Source: Streptomyces sp. ISL-10 (GTDB taxonomy: Bacteria; Actinomycetota; Actinomycetes; Streptomycetales; Streptomycetaceae). Taken from it: a stretch of 64,000 nt of DNA. Below the pieces are notes generated by a model. It saw only the letters and a program-made list of their open reading frames with translations, did no database searches and was not told the origin of the DNA. This document shows positions 1 through 7,915 of the stretch, in pieces; within the stretch, counting starts at the first letter, position 1, and each line of letters begins with the position of its first letter. The position numbers and the translations under genes were made by a program. The DNA lies in the NCBI RefSeq assembly GCF_018614575.1, contig NZ_JAGGOJ010000018.1, forward strand, positions 1-64,000, in the 5' to 3' direction.

Positions 1-1
1 C

Positions 2-505
2 ATGGCAGGCGCCGACCCGGGCGAGGTGGAGGAACTGCGTGACTCCACGTCGCTCACCTATCGGGCAACGATCGGCAGCATGTCGCAGGACCCGGCGGAC
101 CCGGCGGTGGAGGACCCCTCCTACGGTGGGCTGGCCAGCGCCCGGGCCATGGCCCGCATGCTCGCCGCCCTCGTCGGCACGGTCGACGGCATCCGACTCA
201 TCAGCCCCGAACGCATCACCGAGCTGACCCACCCCTACTCAACAGGTCCCTGTCGGGTTATGTACGTCCCGCTGACCTGGGGGCTGGGTATGCAGCTGGC
301 GGACAGCCCGGTCTTTCCATCAGAGACAGGGCTGAATAGTTCCTTCGGTCTCAGCGGGGCTAACGGGGTCTTCATCTTTGCGGATCCGGAGGAAGAACTC
401 GCCTTTGCCTATACCCCCAATGCGGGATCCGCTCAAATGGGGGGAATGGACGAGCGGGTGCGCAGACTTGTCGAGGCCGTATTCCGCTCGGTCGGGCGCA
501 TTTGA
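2..505 (+). CDS. Serine hydrolase of the beta-lactamase (class C/EstB-like) family, C-terminal part
   Basis: The reading frame is open from the left edge to a TGA at 503-505, so only the C-terminal part is in the window. The tail has the typical end of Beta-lactamase (PF00144) proteins: a 'YGGLASARAMARMLAAL' segment followed by a conserved strand-turn region, 'FGLSGANGVFIFADPEEELAFAY'-like, in which a small-residue loop precedes the last strands. The SxxK and YxN catalytic motifs lie outside the window and cannot be checked. In antibiotic clusters such proteins act as esterases, self-resistance hydrolases or transacylases. It ends 40 bp before the glycosyltransferase and is probably cotranscribed with it. 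Family assignment is fairly sure; substrate unknown. Confidence 0.72.
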   Translation: MAGADPGEVEELRDSTSLTYRATIGSMSQDPADPAVEDPSYGGLASARAMARMLAALVGTVDGIRLISPERITELTHPYSTGPCRVMYVPLTWGLGMQLADSPVFPSETGLNSSFGLSGANGVFIFADPEEELAFAYTPNAGSAQMGGMDERVRRLVEAVFRSVGRI

Positions 506-545
506 AGACGGCCGACCAGTCCCCCGTCTCGGAAAGGAATTGAAC

Positions 546-1760
546 ATGCGGATTCTCTTTCCGGCCGCGCCGGGATACGGGTTGATGCTGCCGCTGGTGC
601 CGCTGGTGTGGGCGGCCCGGGCGGCTGGGCACGAGGTCCTGGTCGCCACCACTGCGCACATGGTGAAGATCGCGGCCGTGTCGGGGCTTCCGGTCGTCGA
701 CGTCTTTCCGCAGCGGGACGTCGGCGAGGACCTGGTGGGCCAGGACGATGGCGACCGGTCCGGGGAGGTGCCCGAGGGCTACTGGGAACTCGCCCGTGCC
801 ATGCGTCCGTTCGAACTGTTCACCCTGGCCATGACGGAAGGCACCGTTGCGGCGGGCCGGGGCTTCCGAGCAGACCTGGTGGTGTACTGCTCGGACCACC
901 AAGCGGGAAAGCTCGCGGCCGTGGCGCTCGGCGTCCCGGCGTTGGAGGTCGGCAATCGGATCTCCTGGTCGCTGCGAGACCCGGAGATGCGCCAAGGTGC
1001 CGGGCACAACGCTCGTATGGGGGTGCAGCCGGACGATGCCCCCGTGGTGCGCATGCTTCGCGACCGACTTGGGCTCGGCGACGGGGGCCCGGACCTCCTC
1101 GGGAGGGTCGATCCCCGCGCCCCCAGCCTGGGCGGACTGGCCGGAGAGGAACCCGACGAACTGGACGGCGTCCCTTGGCTGCCCATGCGCTATGTGCCCT
1201 TCAACGGGGGTGCCGCCCTGCCGGACTGGGCACTGCGTCGTCCCACGCGGCAGCGAATCTGCTTGACGTTGGGGACAGTTGCCCCGCTGTTGCCGGGCGG
1301 CACGGGCACGCTCAAGCAGCTCGTGGACGCACTGGCGGCGATGGATGTCGAAGTGGTACTGGCCGATGACGAAACGGATTTGAGCCTGCTGGAACCTCTG
1401 CCCACGAACCTGACCCCTGCCGGCTTCGTGCCCCTCACCGCCTTCTTGGGAGACTGCTCCCTCGTCGTTCATCACGGCGGCTCGGGCACCACGGCGGCCG
1501 CGCTCCACTACGGCATTCCGCAGCTGGTGGTCCCCAGTGGTGCGGACAACGATCTGTGCGCGCGTCGTGTGGTAGACCGGGGTGTCGGCCTGTCGGTTGC
1601 CCCCGCCGAACTGAACGCCGACGCAGTGCGCGCAGCTGCCGAGCGACTGCTCTCCGAGGAGAGCTTCCGGCGCGCAGCCGCTGAGGTGCGCGCCGAGATG
1701 TCCCACCAGCCTGCCCCTGCCGCACTGCTCGAGTCGGTTGTCGCTCGGTTGGACCGCTGA
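546..1760 (+). CDS. GT-B glycosyltransferase, macrolide/aromatic-antibiotic type (EryCIII-like, family 1)
   Basis: Predicted 404-residue enzyme that would transfer a nucleotide-activated sugar to a small-molecule aglycone. The ATG at 546 is preceded by GGAAAGG and gives the canonical start 'MRILFPAAPGYG' with the first Rossmann strand and acceptor-domain loop; the upstream open frame is not needed. The C-terminal half carries the nucleotide-sugar signature 'HHGGSGTTAAALHYGIPQ' near residues 310-327, followed by 'PSGADNDLCARRVVDRGVG', the acidic/Asn sugar-contact region of antibiotic glycosyltransferases. No sugar biosynthesis genes are visible, so the deoxysugar genes, if any, are outside the window. 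A hairpin at 1830-1858 ends the transcript against the convergent LLM gene. Confidence 0.88.
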   Translation: MRILFPAAPGYGLMLPLVPLVWAARAAGHEVLVATTAHMVKIAAVSGLPVVDVFPQRDVGEDLVGQDDGDRSGEVPEGYWELARAMRPFELFTLAMTEGTVAAGRGFRADLVVYCSDHQAGKLAAVALGVPALEVGNRISWSLRDPEMRQGAGHNARMGVQPDDAPVVRMLRDRLGLGDGGPDLLGRVDPRAPSLGGLAGEEPDELDGVPWLPMRYVPFNGGAALPDWALRRPTRQRICLTLGTVAPLLPGGTGTLKQLVDALAAMDVEVVLADDETDLSLLEPLPTNLTPAGFVPLTAFLGDCSLVVHHGGSGTTAAALHYGIPQLVVPSGADNDLCARRVVDRGVGLSVAPAELNADAVRAAAERLLSEESFRRAAAEVRAEMSHQPAPAALLESVVARLDR

Positions 1761-1829
1761 ACCGGTTGGTGCTCCGGCTGGATTTCGTTCTTCCTGCTCA
1801 ACGGCTTGGGGGGGCGGGGTGAAGGAGAC

Positions 1830-1858
1830 GGGGCAGGCGCCGAACCGGCACCTGCCCC
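1830..1858. terminator. Bidirectional terminator between glycosyltransferase and LLM oxidoreductase
   Basis: Arms GGGGCAGGCGCC (1830-1841) and GGCACCTGCCCC (1847-1858) pair with one mismatch around a 5-nt loop. It sits just outside the stop codons of two convergent genes. No clear T-run follows, as is usual in Streptomyces. Confidence 0.65.
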
Positions 1859-1863
1859 GCGCA

Positions 1864-2898
1864 TCAACCGCGCACGCCGGACAGCTCCAGCGCTTCCATG
1901 GCCTGTTCCAGCATGGTGATCCGTTGGTCAAGACCGGCCTGCACGGCCGAGATCATGATGCTCAGCGTGGTCACACCCGCGTCGGCGTACGCGCGCATTT
2001 GCTGTCCGATCCGTTCAACCGGCCCGACGAGCGATGTCTCGTCGATGAACGCGGCCGGTACCGCCCGCGCAGCTCCCGCCCTGTCTCCGATCGCCATCAG
2101 TCGGCTCACCTCGGCAGCACCCTCGCCGTGTCCCATCCTGGTGGCGAGCCCGCAGTAGAAGTTGCGGTCCCGGCTTCCTATGCCCATGAGATAGGCGTAG
2201 TGGGCACGCAGCCGGTCGACGCAAGAATTCACGTCCTCGCCAACGGCGGTGGCCAAACAGGGCATCACGTCGAAGCCCGCCAATGGCCGGCCCGCGTGCT
2301 TGCGGCCCTCTGCGATCTGGGCCACGGACCCCGCCACCTGCTCCGGGGTGGCGAAGACGCCGATCCATCCGTCCGCGATCTCCCCCGCCAGCGAGAGGTT
2401 CCGCGGGCCGACGGCCCCCAAGTAGACTGGAGTGGTGGGTCCTTCCCATTCGGTGATCACATGCAGCGGGGCGGCACCAGAGCCGGAGGAGGGCAACTGG
2501 TAGTGACGTCCCTCGTAGCGGACCGGCTGGCCGCGCAACGCCAGTCGCACCACTTCCACGTACTCGCGGGTCCTGGCCAGCGGCTCGGCGAAGGGAACGC
2601 CGTACCAGCCCTCCGAGACATCGGGGTTGGAGACGCCGAGCCCGAGCCGGAATCTTCCTCCGGACAGGGCCTGGAGCGTCGCGGCGGTCAGCCCTGCCAG
2701 TGCAGGGGTACGCGCGGGGATCTGCATCACACCGGAACACAGGCCGATGCGTTCCGTACGGCCGGCCACCAGCCCGAGAACGCTGGCCGCGTCCGAACGA
2801 TGCCCCTCAGGTGCGAGCGCCACGTCGTATCCGAGTTGCTCGGCCGCGACCGCCAATTCGCCCGCGCCCTGATAGGTGAGGTTCACTCCTAGCTTCAT
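1864..2898 (-). CDS. LLM-class (luciferase-like) flavin/F420-dependent oxidoreductase
   Basis: 344-residue TIM-barrel oxidoreductase of the bacterial luciferase-like superfamily, subgroup usually F420-dependent in actinomycetes. Visible landmarks are the N-terminal 'MKLGVNLTYQGAGELAVAAEQLGYD', 'ALSGGRFRLGLGVS' around residue 90 (phosphate-binding turn) and 'PVYLGAVGPRNLSLAGEIADGWIG' in the middle. ATG at 2898 is preceded by GGAAAG. It is the last gene of a leftward run and lies 41 bp after the SDR, so it is probably cotranscribed as a reductive tailoring step. Choice of F420 versus FMN is inference from the family; the substrate cannot be read from the sequence. Confidence 0.85.
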   Translation of the reverse strand: MKLGVNLTYQGAGELAVAAEQLGYDVALAPEGHRSDAASVLGLVAGRTERIGLCSGVMQIPARTPALAGLTAATLQALSGGRFRLGLGVSNPDVSEGWYGVPFAEPLARTREYVEVVRLALRGQPVRYEGRHYQLPSSGSGAAPLHVITEWEGPTTPVYLGAVGPRNLSLAGEIADGWIGVFATPEQVAGSVAQIAEGRKHAGRPLAGFDVMPCLATAVGEDVNSCVDRLRAHYAYLMGIGSRDRNFYCGLATRMGHGEGAAEVSRLMAIGDRAGAARAVPAAFIDETSLVGPVERIGQQMRAYADAGVTTLSIMISAVQAGLDQRITMLEQAMEALELSGVRG

Positions 2899-2939
2899 GA
2901 GTCTCTTTCCTGTGCGCCCGCCGGAGAAGCGGCGCCGTA

Positions 2940-3671
2940 TCAGATCAACAGATGCGCGCCGCCGTCGGTGAGCACTACCTCACCGGTCGTGTAGGCCGCC
3001 CGGTGCAACCCAAGAACGAGATTGGCGACATCGTCCGGTGTTCCGGTGCGGCGCAGCGGGGTGGTGGTCCGTACCCGCTCCCGCACTTCCGTGAAGGTCT
3101 CGGTCCAGGGGGTGTCAATCAGCCCCGGTGCCACCGCGTTGACCCGCACGTCAGGTCCAACGGCTGCGGCCAGCAGCCGGGTCATGTGGTTGATGGCGGA
3201 CTTGCTCACGGCATAGGGAATCGAGCTTCCGGCGGGCCGAACCCCGGCGACCGATGAGACGTTGACGACGTGCCCGACGCCGGAGCGGCGCAGCAGCGGC
3301 ATGGCGGCGACGGTCGTCTGCCAAGTGCCGATGACATTGACGTTGAGGATGGCGCGCCACACATCGTCCGTCACCCCTTCCAGATCGGCATGCGGTATGG
3401 CGCGGGTGACGCCTGCGTTGTTCACGAGCAGTTCCAGGGCGCCGTGATCCTCCTCTACCTGCTTGAACAGCGCGCGGACCTGCGCTGGGTCCGCGATGTC
3501 CGCGCGGATGTAACAGGCGTTCGGCAATTCGGCGGCCAGCATCTCCCCCGCCTCGACGTCCCGGGATCCGTTGACAACCACGGTCATGCCCTCGGCGGAG
3601 AGTCGACGCGCAATGGCAGCACCGATCCCGGAAGACGATCCGGTTACCAGCGCAACGGGCTTGTGTGCCAT
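2940..3671 (-). CDS. Short-chain dehydrogenase/reductase (FabG-like)
   Basis: 243 residues, classical SDR length. Cofactor motif 'TGSSSGIGAAIA' near residue 10 (TGxxxGIG), 'NNAGVT' near 85, catalytic Ser in 'VVNVSSVAG' and the YxxxK pair in 'IPYAVSKSAINH' are all present, so the enzyme should be active with NADPH or NADH. The C-terminus 'GEVVLTDGGAHLLI' is typical. ATG at 3671 with AAGGA about 13 nt upstream. It sits between the SnoaL-like gene (76 bp upstream) and the LLM gene (41 bp downstream) in one leftward unit. Likely a ketoreductase or dehydrogenase tailoring enzyme of the cluster; not a primary FabG given the context. Confidence 0.9.
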   Translation of the reverse strand: MAHKPVALVTGSSSGIGAAIARRLSAEGMTVVVNGSRDVEAGEMLAAELPNACYIRADIADPAQVRALFKQVEEDHGALELLVNNAGVTRAIPHADLEGVTDDVWRAILNVNVIGTWQTTVAAMPLLRRSGVGHVVNVSSVAGVRPAGSSIPYAVSKSAINHMTRLLAAAVGPDVRVNAVAPGLIDTPWTETFTEVRERVRTTTPLRRTGTPDDVANLVLGLHRAAYTTGEVVLTDGGAHLLI

Positions 3672-3747
3672 CAGGAGGTGGTGTCCTTTCGGTCATGCGC
3701 GGACCTGCTCGGCGCGCCTGGTGGAGCGATGGGTCGGTGTCCCGGGA

Positions 3748-4179
3748 TCACAGGAGTTGATCGTGTTCGACGCGCCGGGACCGGTTGCGGACCGTGCCGC
3801 CCTCGATCTCAAGGACGTCGTGGACAAAGCAACTGGGGCCGATCACGGGCTCCTTGACGCCTGGCTCGACCGTGATCACCAGGGCGTAGAAGGTGACGTC
3901 GTAAGCGCCGTCCACGCGCTGCTCCAGGCGAACCATGTTGAACCAGTGGCGGCGCTGTACCGGGTTGCCGCGGAACCGTTCGTGGAAGGTGTGCAGTTCA
4001 CGGATGATCCCGGCGCGTGTACGGGCCGGCTCCTTGCCGGGCGTGTGCTGGAACTCCGCGTCGTGGGTGAAGGTAGCGGCGTACTCCTCGAATCGGCCGC
4101 TGTCGAGGCACTGCACCTGATGGGCATAGTGCTGGTCGACATGGGCGCGGAGTTCGGCGAAGGAGAGGGAGTCGGTCAT
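3748..4179 (-). CDS. SnoaL/NTF2-fold protein (small hydratase/cyclase-like)
   Basis: 143 residues with the NTF2-like pattern: an N-terminal helix ('FAELRAHVDQHYAHQVQCLDSGRFEEYAATF'), the aspartate/histidine region 'FTHDAEFQHTPGKE' and long C-terminal strands with 'VIGPSCFVHDVLEIEGG'. Members in antibiotic clusters act as cyclases, hydroxylase partners or dehydratases, or bind pathway intermediates. ATG at 4179 is preceded by GGAG with 5-nt spacing. A strong 16-bp hairpin at 4205-4238 lies directly upstream and separates it from the metallo-beta-lactamase-fold gene. One of four NTF2-fold genes in this locus. Fold is fairly sure; catalytic role is not. Confidence 0.75.
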   Translation of the reverse strand: MTDSLSFAELRAHVDQHYAHQVQCLDSGRFEEYAATFTHDAEFQHTPGKEPARTRAGIIRELHTFHERFRGNPVQRRHWFNMVRLEQRVDGAYDVTFYALVITVEPGVKEPVIGPSCFVHDVLEIEGGTVRNRSRRVEHDQLL

Positions 4180-4204
4180 GAGGGCTCCGATACTCGAAGT
4201 CGTG

Positions 4205-4238
4205 CGGCGCCGGGGTGCGCTTGCGCACCCCGGCGCCG
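4205..4238 (-). terminator. Perfect 16-bp hairpin between the ActIV-like and SnoaL-like genes
   Basis: CGGCGCCGGGGTGCGC (4205-4220) and GCGCACCCCGGCGCCG (4223-4238) are exact complements separated only by TT. It is 26 nt upstream of the SnoaL start codon, in the leftward transcript. It can act as terminator of the SARP/MBL transcript or as an attenuator/processing point inside a longer operon. No T-run follows. Confidence 0.6.
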
Positions 4239-4294
4239 ATCTTGAAACGCCGACCTAGAGCCCAGGTCAAGCTGTTCTCAAGTGCACGTCGAGC

Positions 4295-4321
4295 GTCGAT
4301 GGCCGTCCCTTGGCCATCGAC
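4295..4321 (-). terminator. Hairpin directly after the ActIV-like gene stop
   Basis: GTCGATGGCC (4295-4304) pairs perfectly with GGCCATCGAC (4312-4321) around a 7-nt loop, 15 bp downstream of the stop codon of the leftward gene at 4336. Together with 4205-4238 it gives two successive hairpins in one 156-bp gap. Confidence 0.5.
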
Positions 4322-4335
4322 TGGGGTTTACGCCG

Positions 4336-5274
4336 TCAGGCGGTGCACCGCAGCGGAGCGCCTCGGTAGGCGACCATCTCTTCGAAGACACGGTCCATCT
4401 CCTTGATGACGGCCGTCATGTCCAGCGAGGCACCATGTCCGAGTTCGTGCTCCTCGGCGTACGCCCGATACAGATTGGGGATGATGCGCTCCGGTTCAAG
4501 CAGATCGACGAAGGGACCGAGGTCGGCTTCCAGTGCCACCTCACCGGGTGTCCGTCCCTGAGCCAATCCGTCCCGGGCAAGCTGCTGGATCCAGGACAGA
4601 TACGCCTCGGCGGTGTCGAGGAGTTCCAGGCCGCCGACCGGCCCATGACCAGGCACCACCACCTCGGGGGCCAGTTCGCGCATCGCGCGAACAGCCCGCA
4701 GGGAGCCGACCACTGACCCCATGGGGCAAAACGGGGTGACGCCGGACATGATGACGTCACCGGCGAACAACACCCTGCGCTCGGGGATCCACACCAGCGT
4801 GTCGTTGGTGCTGTGGGCAACCCCCGGGTGTTGGAGGTGGGCGGTCAGTTCGCCTACATGGAGCGTCATCCCTGTGCTGTACGTGACCGTGGGCGGCGTC
4901 AATTCAATGCGGCCCCATGTCACGTGCGGCCACAGTCCGGTCAGGTGCAGTCCGGCCGCCTCCATCTCGCGCCGGGTTTCGTGGTGTCCGTACACCGTCG
5001 CCTCTGGAAACAACCAGTTGCCGAACGTGTGGTCCCCGTGGGAGTGGGTGTTGATCAGCGCGGTCGGCACCGGCCGTCCGGAGTCCAGGACTCGTTCTCG
5101 GAGCAACCGGGCACGCGTCTCGGTGGCCACGGTGTCGACGAGCGCAGCGCTGTCGCCCGAGACGAGGAGGCCCGCGTTGTTCACGCACCAGCCTCCGTCG
5201 GGTTGGATGTAAGCGAAGACGCCCTCTGCAACCTCGTGCAGGACCGCGTCAGCCGGGGTCGGGGTTCGGGACAT
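4336..5274 (-). CDS. Metallo-beta-lactamase-fold protein resembling the ActIV second-ring cyclase family
   Basis: 312 residues. The N-terminal 'VAEGVFAYIQPDGGWCVNNAGLLVSGDSAALVDT' pattern (Gly-Gly-Trp-Cys-x-Asn-Asn-Ala-Gly) and the metal motif 'THSHGDHTFGN' near residue 115 are what I remember of ActIV and related aromatic-polyketide cyclases. Further metal ligands are the His in 'HPGVAHSTNDTLVW', Asp in 'VLFAGDVIMSG' and His in 'VVPGHGPVG'. In actinorhodin biosynthesis this family closes the second ring and releases the polyketide. It is 45 bp downstream of the SARP gene and likely cotranscribed. Without a polyketide synthase in view, a general hydrolase role remains possible. Confidence 0.75.
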   Translation of the reverse strand: MSRTPTPADAVLHEVAEGVFAYIQPDGGWCVNNAGLLVSGDSAALVDTVATETRARLLRERVLDSGRPVPTALINTHSHGDHTFGNWLFPEATVYGHHETRREMEAAGLHLTGLWPHVTWGRIELTPPTVTYSTGMTLHVGELTAHLQHPGVAHSTNDTLVWIPERRVLFAGDVIMSGVTPFCPMGSVVGSLRAVRAMRELAPEVVVPGHGPVGGLELLDTAEAYLSWIQQLARDGLAQGRTPGEVALEADLGPFVDLLEPERIIPNLYRAYAEEHELGHGASLDMTAVIKEMDRVFEEMVAYRGAPLRCTA

Positions 5275-5319
5275 GGGTGCCCATTCCTTCGTATGCCGTT
5301 CGAGCTTGTCGGGACGTCG

Positions 5320-6159
5320 TCACGTGAGGACGAACTCGCGCAGGGAGAGTTCGCTGGTGTTGGACAACAACTCTCGGTACAGGCTCTGTAAACGGGCAGC
5401 CGGCTCAACGCCCAACTCCTCCGCGAGCGCCTTGCGGAGGATGCGGAAGACTTCCAACGCCCGCCAGGAAGCGCCCGACCGCTGGTAGGCGATCATCAAG
5501 CACGCGGCCATGTTCTCGTGCAGGGGATGCTGGGCGAAGAGTTTGCGCAGCCGAGGGATGAGCATGGCGTGCTTGCCGAGCCAGAGCTCGGCCAGGATGT
5601 GCTGCTCCTGCACGCGCATGCGCGCCTCGTTCATGCTGATGACTTCGGCACCGAGGACCTGTCCGGTCGGCACATCCAAGAGTGCCGAGCCGCGCCACAG
5701 CTCCAGCGCCGTCCCCAGCGCCTTGGAGGCAGCAGCGGCGTCCCCGCGGTCGAGCGCGCCGGCCCCGGAGCTCGCCAGCCGTTCGAACTCTGCCAGGTCG
5801 AAGGTGCCTTCGGTGTTGAAGCAGAGTTGATAGCCGTTGTACTGGGTGGCCAGCAACTGCTTGGGGGACTGCGCGGCGTCGTCAGGCAGCGCGTCCGCGA
5901 CCAGGCGGCGCAGTTGGAGGACGTACGTCTGCAGGGTGGTCAGCCCGGTCTTCGGGACGTCCCCGCCCCAGATCTCTTTCATGAAAGTGGGTACCTGAAC
6001 GGCTCGGCCACAGCGCAGCGCCAGCAGCGCGAGGAGTTGCCGCGGTTTCCCCGCCGTCGGCACGATCGACTGCCCGTTGACAGTCACCACCATCGGCCCG
6101 AGCACGCCGATGTTTATAGAGGGAAAAGCATCTGCTGAAAGTGTCGTCTTCTTCTTCAC
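5320..6159 (-). CDS. SARP-family pathway-specific activator with a TTA codon
   Basis: 279 residues: OmpR-type winged-helix DNA-binding domain (about residues 15-105, 'IGVLGPMVV...GKPRQLLALLALRCGRAV...LTTLQTYVLQLRRL') followed by a bacterial transcriptional activation domain (about 110-260, ending 'ALAEELGVEPAARLQSLYREL'). This is the ActII-ORF4/DnrI/RedD architecture. The start is GTG at 6159; a 20-residue N-terminal extension precedes the usual start point. The Leu codon at 5389-5391 is TTA, so full-length protein needs the bldA tRNA, as for actII-ORF4. First gene of the leftward run. The 517-bp region upstream is shared with the divergent hydroxylase gene and holds candidate binding repeats. 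Confidence 0.93.
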   Translation of the reverse strand: MKKKTTLSADAFPSINIGVLGPMVVTVNGQSIVPTAGKPRQLLALLALRCGRAVQVPTFMKEIWGGDVPKTGLTTLQTYVLQLRRLVADALPDDAAQSPKQLLATQYNGYQLCFNTEGTFDLAEFERLASSGAGALDRGDAAAASKALGTALELWRGSALLDVPTGQVLGAEVISMNEARMRVQEQHILAELWLGKHAMLIPRLRKLFAQHPLHENMAACLMIAYQRSGASWRALEVFRILRKALAEELGVEPAARLQSLYRELLSNTSELSLREFVLT

Positions 6160-6676
6160 GCAAAGCCCCCGCTAAAATAAAGGAAGAAACCACAGAAAGT
6201 GACAATTGCAGAACGCTGCGAAACGGGCAGCCAGAGAACTAGATCTGGCGGGCCAACTGGTCAAATCGGCCGCAATACCATTTCGCCGCTCAACAGTAGT
6301 CACGCCCCCGTGGGCGACCTGTCGGTACCGTCGACACTATGACTTGCAGACTCGAGGATCAAGTAAATTCCTAGCTCTCCGCGAGAGAATACCTAGCCTC
6401 GTCGTTTCACTTGGCGTGGGTCCGGGTTTTTTGTGCCGTAACACGAGAGTACCTCTGAGCTGGGACGATGAACCTGTCCAGCATCGCCTTCTTCGGTGCT
6501 GCCGGAATCGGGCGTGCGCACGCGTTGGGGTGGTTGCCAAATCCCCTGAAATCTTCTCGTGATGTTCCTCACGCCCGGGAATCGCCTCGCTCCATTGTCG
6601 CTCTAGCGAGGCTTGAGCATGCTCCGAAGCGACTGTTCAAAGATCGGCGGGCCACCGAATGAAGGAGACAGTCCCC
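6160..6676. promoter_or_regulatory. Divergent control region between SARP and ActVA-5-like genes
   Basis: 517 bp without a supportable gene and visibly more AT-rich than the flanks, especially 6165-6380. It must contain promoters for both flanking genes. Direct repeats AATTCCTAGCTC (6366-6377) and AATACCTAGCCTC (6388-6400) are 22 bp apart, two DNA turns. SARP proteins bind heptamer repeats on an 11-bp period, so CCTAGCT (6370-6376) and CCTAGCC (6392-6398) are candidate sites. A short open frame at 6468-6662 has no convincing ribosome site or family and is not called. Confidence 0.5.
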
Positions 6677-7849
6677 ATGCCTCTACGGAGCGCGTCATCG
6701 ATGCGCCTGGCCCAAGCGGCTCAGGGGGCCGCACGTGTTGCATCCACCTACGCCGAACGTGCCGAGGTACACCGGTCGCTGGCACCCGAGGTGGTGACGG
6801 CTCTGCTCAATGCGGGCTTCGCCCGGCACTTCGTGCCGGCCGCAAGCGGTGGCCGGGCCGGCCAGGAAGACCCCGGCGCGGAGGGCGGTTCCTTCGCCGC
6901 GCTCCTCCCCGCAGTCGGCGCGCTGGGAGCCGTATGCCCTTCCACCGCATGGTGCGCCTCCATCATGGCGGGGCTCGCGCGTATGGCCGCTTTCCTGCCG
7001 GAGGAGGGACGCAAACGAGTCTGGCAGGACGGTCCGGATGTCGTGGTCGTGGGGTCGGTCATCCCCAGCGGACGGGCCCGCAGCACGGAGGATGGCTGGC
7101 TGCTGTCCGGGAAGTGGCCCTACGTCAGTGCCGTCGCCCACTCCGACTGGGCTCTGGTGCTGGGGTTGGTCGAGCAGCCGGACGGCAGCACCGAACGCCG
7201 GATCTTCGCGTTGCCGCGCGCCGCGTACCGCATGGAGCAGACCTGGTCCGACATCGGCATGCGTGGCACTGGCAGCGACACGTTGGTCGCCGAGGACGTG
7301 TTCGTCCCCGCCTCCGATACTTTCCTGGCCGAGGACCTGATGGCCGGGCGCGCGCCCACACCCGCGGCGCAGTGCCATACCGTTCCGCTGGCCATGGTCA
7401 ACGGGTTGTTCTTCACCCTGCCGATGTGGGGTGCTGCCCGTGGCGCGCTGACTGAGTGGTCGGCCCTCACCGCGAAGCGTCTAGGGGCGGCACGGCCCGG
7501 CGGACCGGGCCCCGGCCGATCCTTCTATGAGGAAACCCTGGCCCGCAGCTCAGGTGAGATCGATGCGGCGGAACTGCTGCTCTCCCGCGTCGCTGCTGTC
7601 GCCGATTCCGGTGCGGACGTCACCCCCAGCGAGGTGGCACGCAGCCAGCGCGACTGCGCCCTCGCCGCTGATCTGCTGGTCGGCGCGGTGGAGCGGCTGT
7701 TCCGGTCCGCTGGAACGGCCGGGCACAGCGAGCACGCGCCGCTCCAGCGCATGTGGCGTGATGTGCATTCAGCGGCTGGGCACGTGGTGCTCCAGTTCGG
7801 TCCCGCTGCGGCCGCCTATGCCCAGCAGGTACTCCGATCCGCTTCGTGA
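6677..7849 (+). CDS. Acyl-CoA-dehydrogenase-fold flavin monooxygenase, ActVA-ORF5-like
   Basis: 390 residues, group D two-component monooxygenase that uses reduced FMN delivered by a separate reductase to hydroxylate aromatic substrates. It closely follows ActVA-ORF5 as I remember it: 'GFARHFVPAASGGRA', 'CPSTAWCASIMAGLARMAAFLPEEG', 'DIGMRGTGSDTLV', 'CHTVPLAMVNGLFFTLP', 'GEIDAAELLLSRVAAVAD' and the C-terminal 'RDVHSAAGHVVLQFGPAAAAYA'. I chose ATG 6677 because AAGGAG lies 9 nt upstream; ATG 6659 would place the ribosome site inside the gene. No dedicated flavin reductase of the ActVB type is next to it. Likely hydroxylates or oxidises an aromatic intermediate of this locus. Confidence 0.87.
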   Translation: MPLRSASSMRLAQAAQGAARVASTYAERAEVHRSLAPEVVTALLNAGFARHFVPAASGGRAGQEDPGAEGGSFAALLPAVGALGAVCPSTAWCASIMAGLARMAAFLPEEGRKRVWQDGPDVVVVGSVIPSGRARSTEDGWLLSGKWPYVSAVAHSDWALVLGLVEQPDGSTERRIFALPRAAYRMEQTWSDIGMRGTGSDTLVAEDVFVPASDTFLAEDLMAGRAPTPAAQCHTVPLAMVNGLFFTLPMWGAARGALTEWSALTAKRLGAARPGGPGPGRSFYEETLARSSGEIDAAELLLSRVAAVADSGADVTPSEVARSQRDCALAADLLVGAVERLFRSAGTAGHSEHAPLQRMWRDVHSAAGHVVLQFGPAAAAYAQQVLRSAS

Positions 7850-7856
7850 ATACGGT

Positions 7857-7890
7857 ACGAGCCCTCCGCCCGGCCGGGCGGAGGGCTCGT
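7857..7890. terminator. 34-bp perfect palindrome between convergent genes
   Basis: ACGAGCCCTCCGCCCGG (7857-7873) is followed immediately by its exact reverse complement (7874-7890). It lies 7 bp after the hydroxylase stop and 26 bp before the stop of the convergent reductase-hemerythrin gene, a bidirectional terminator position. Confidence 0.75.
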
Positions 7891-7915
7891 GGACGGACGG
7901 CCCGTAGCCGGCCTG

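Noticed and set aside
372..1931. Long minus-strand open frame opposite the glycosyltransferase
   Set aside because: Composition is Arg/Gly/His-rich without any domain, and it is the mirror of a well-supported gene. Typical shadow in GC-rich DNA.
6468..6662. Small plus-strand frame ending in ATGA overlap with an upstream start of the hydroxylase
   Set aside because: No ribosome site, no recognisable family, and the hydroxylase has a better start at 6677, so the apparent coupling is probably chance.
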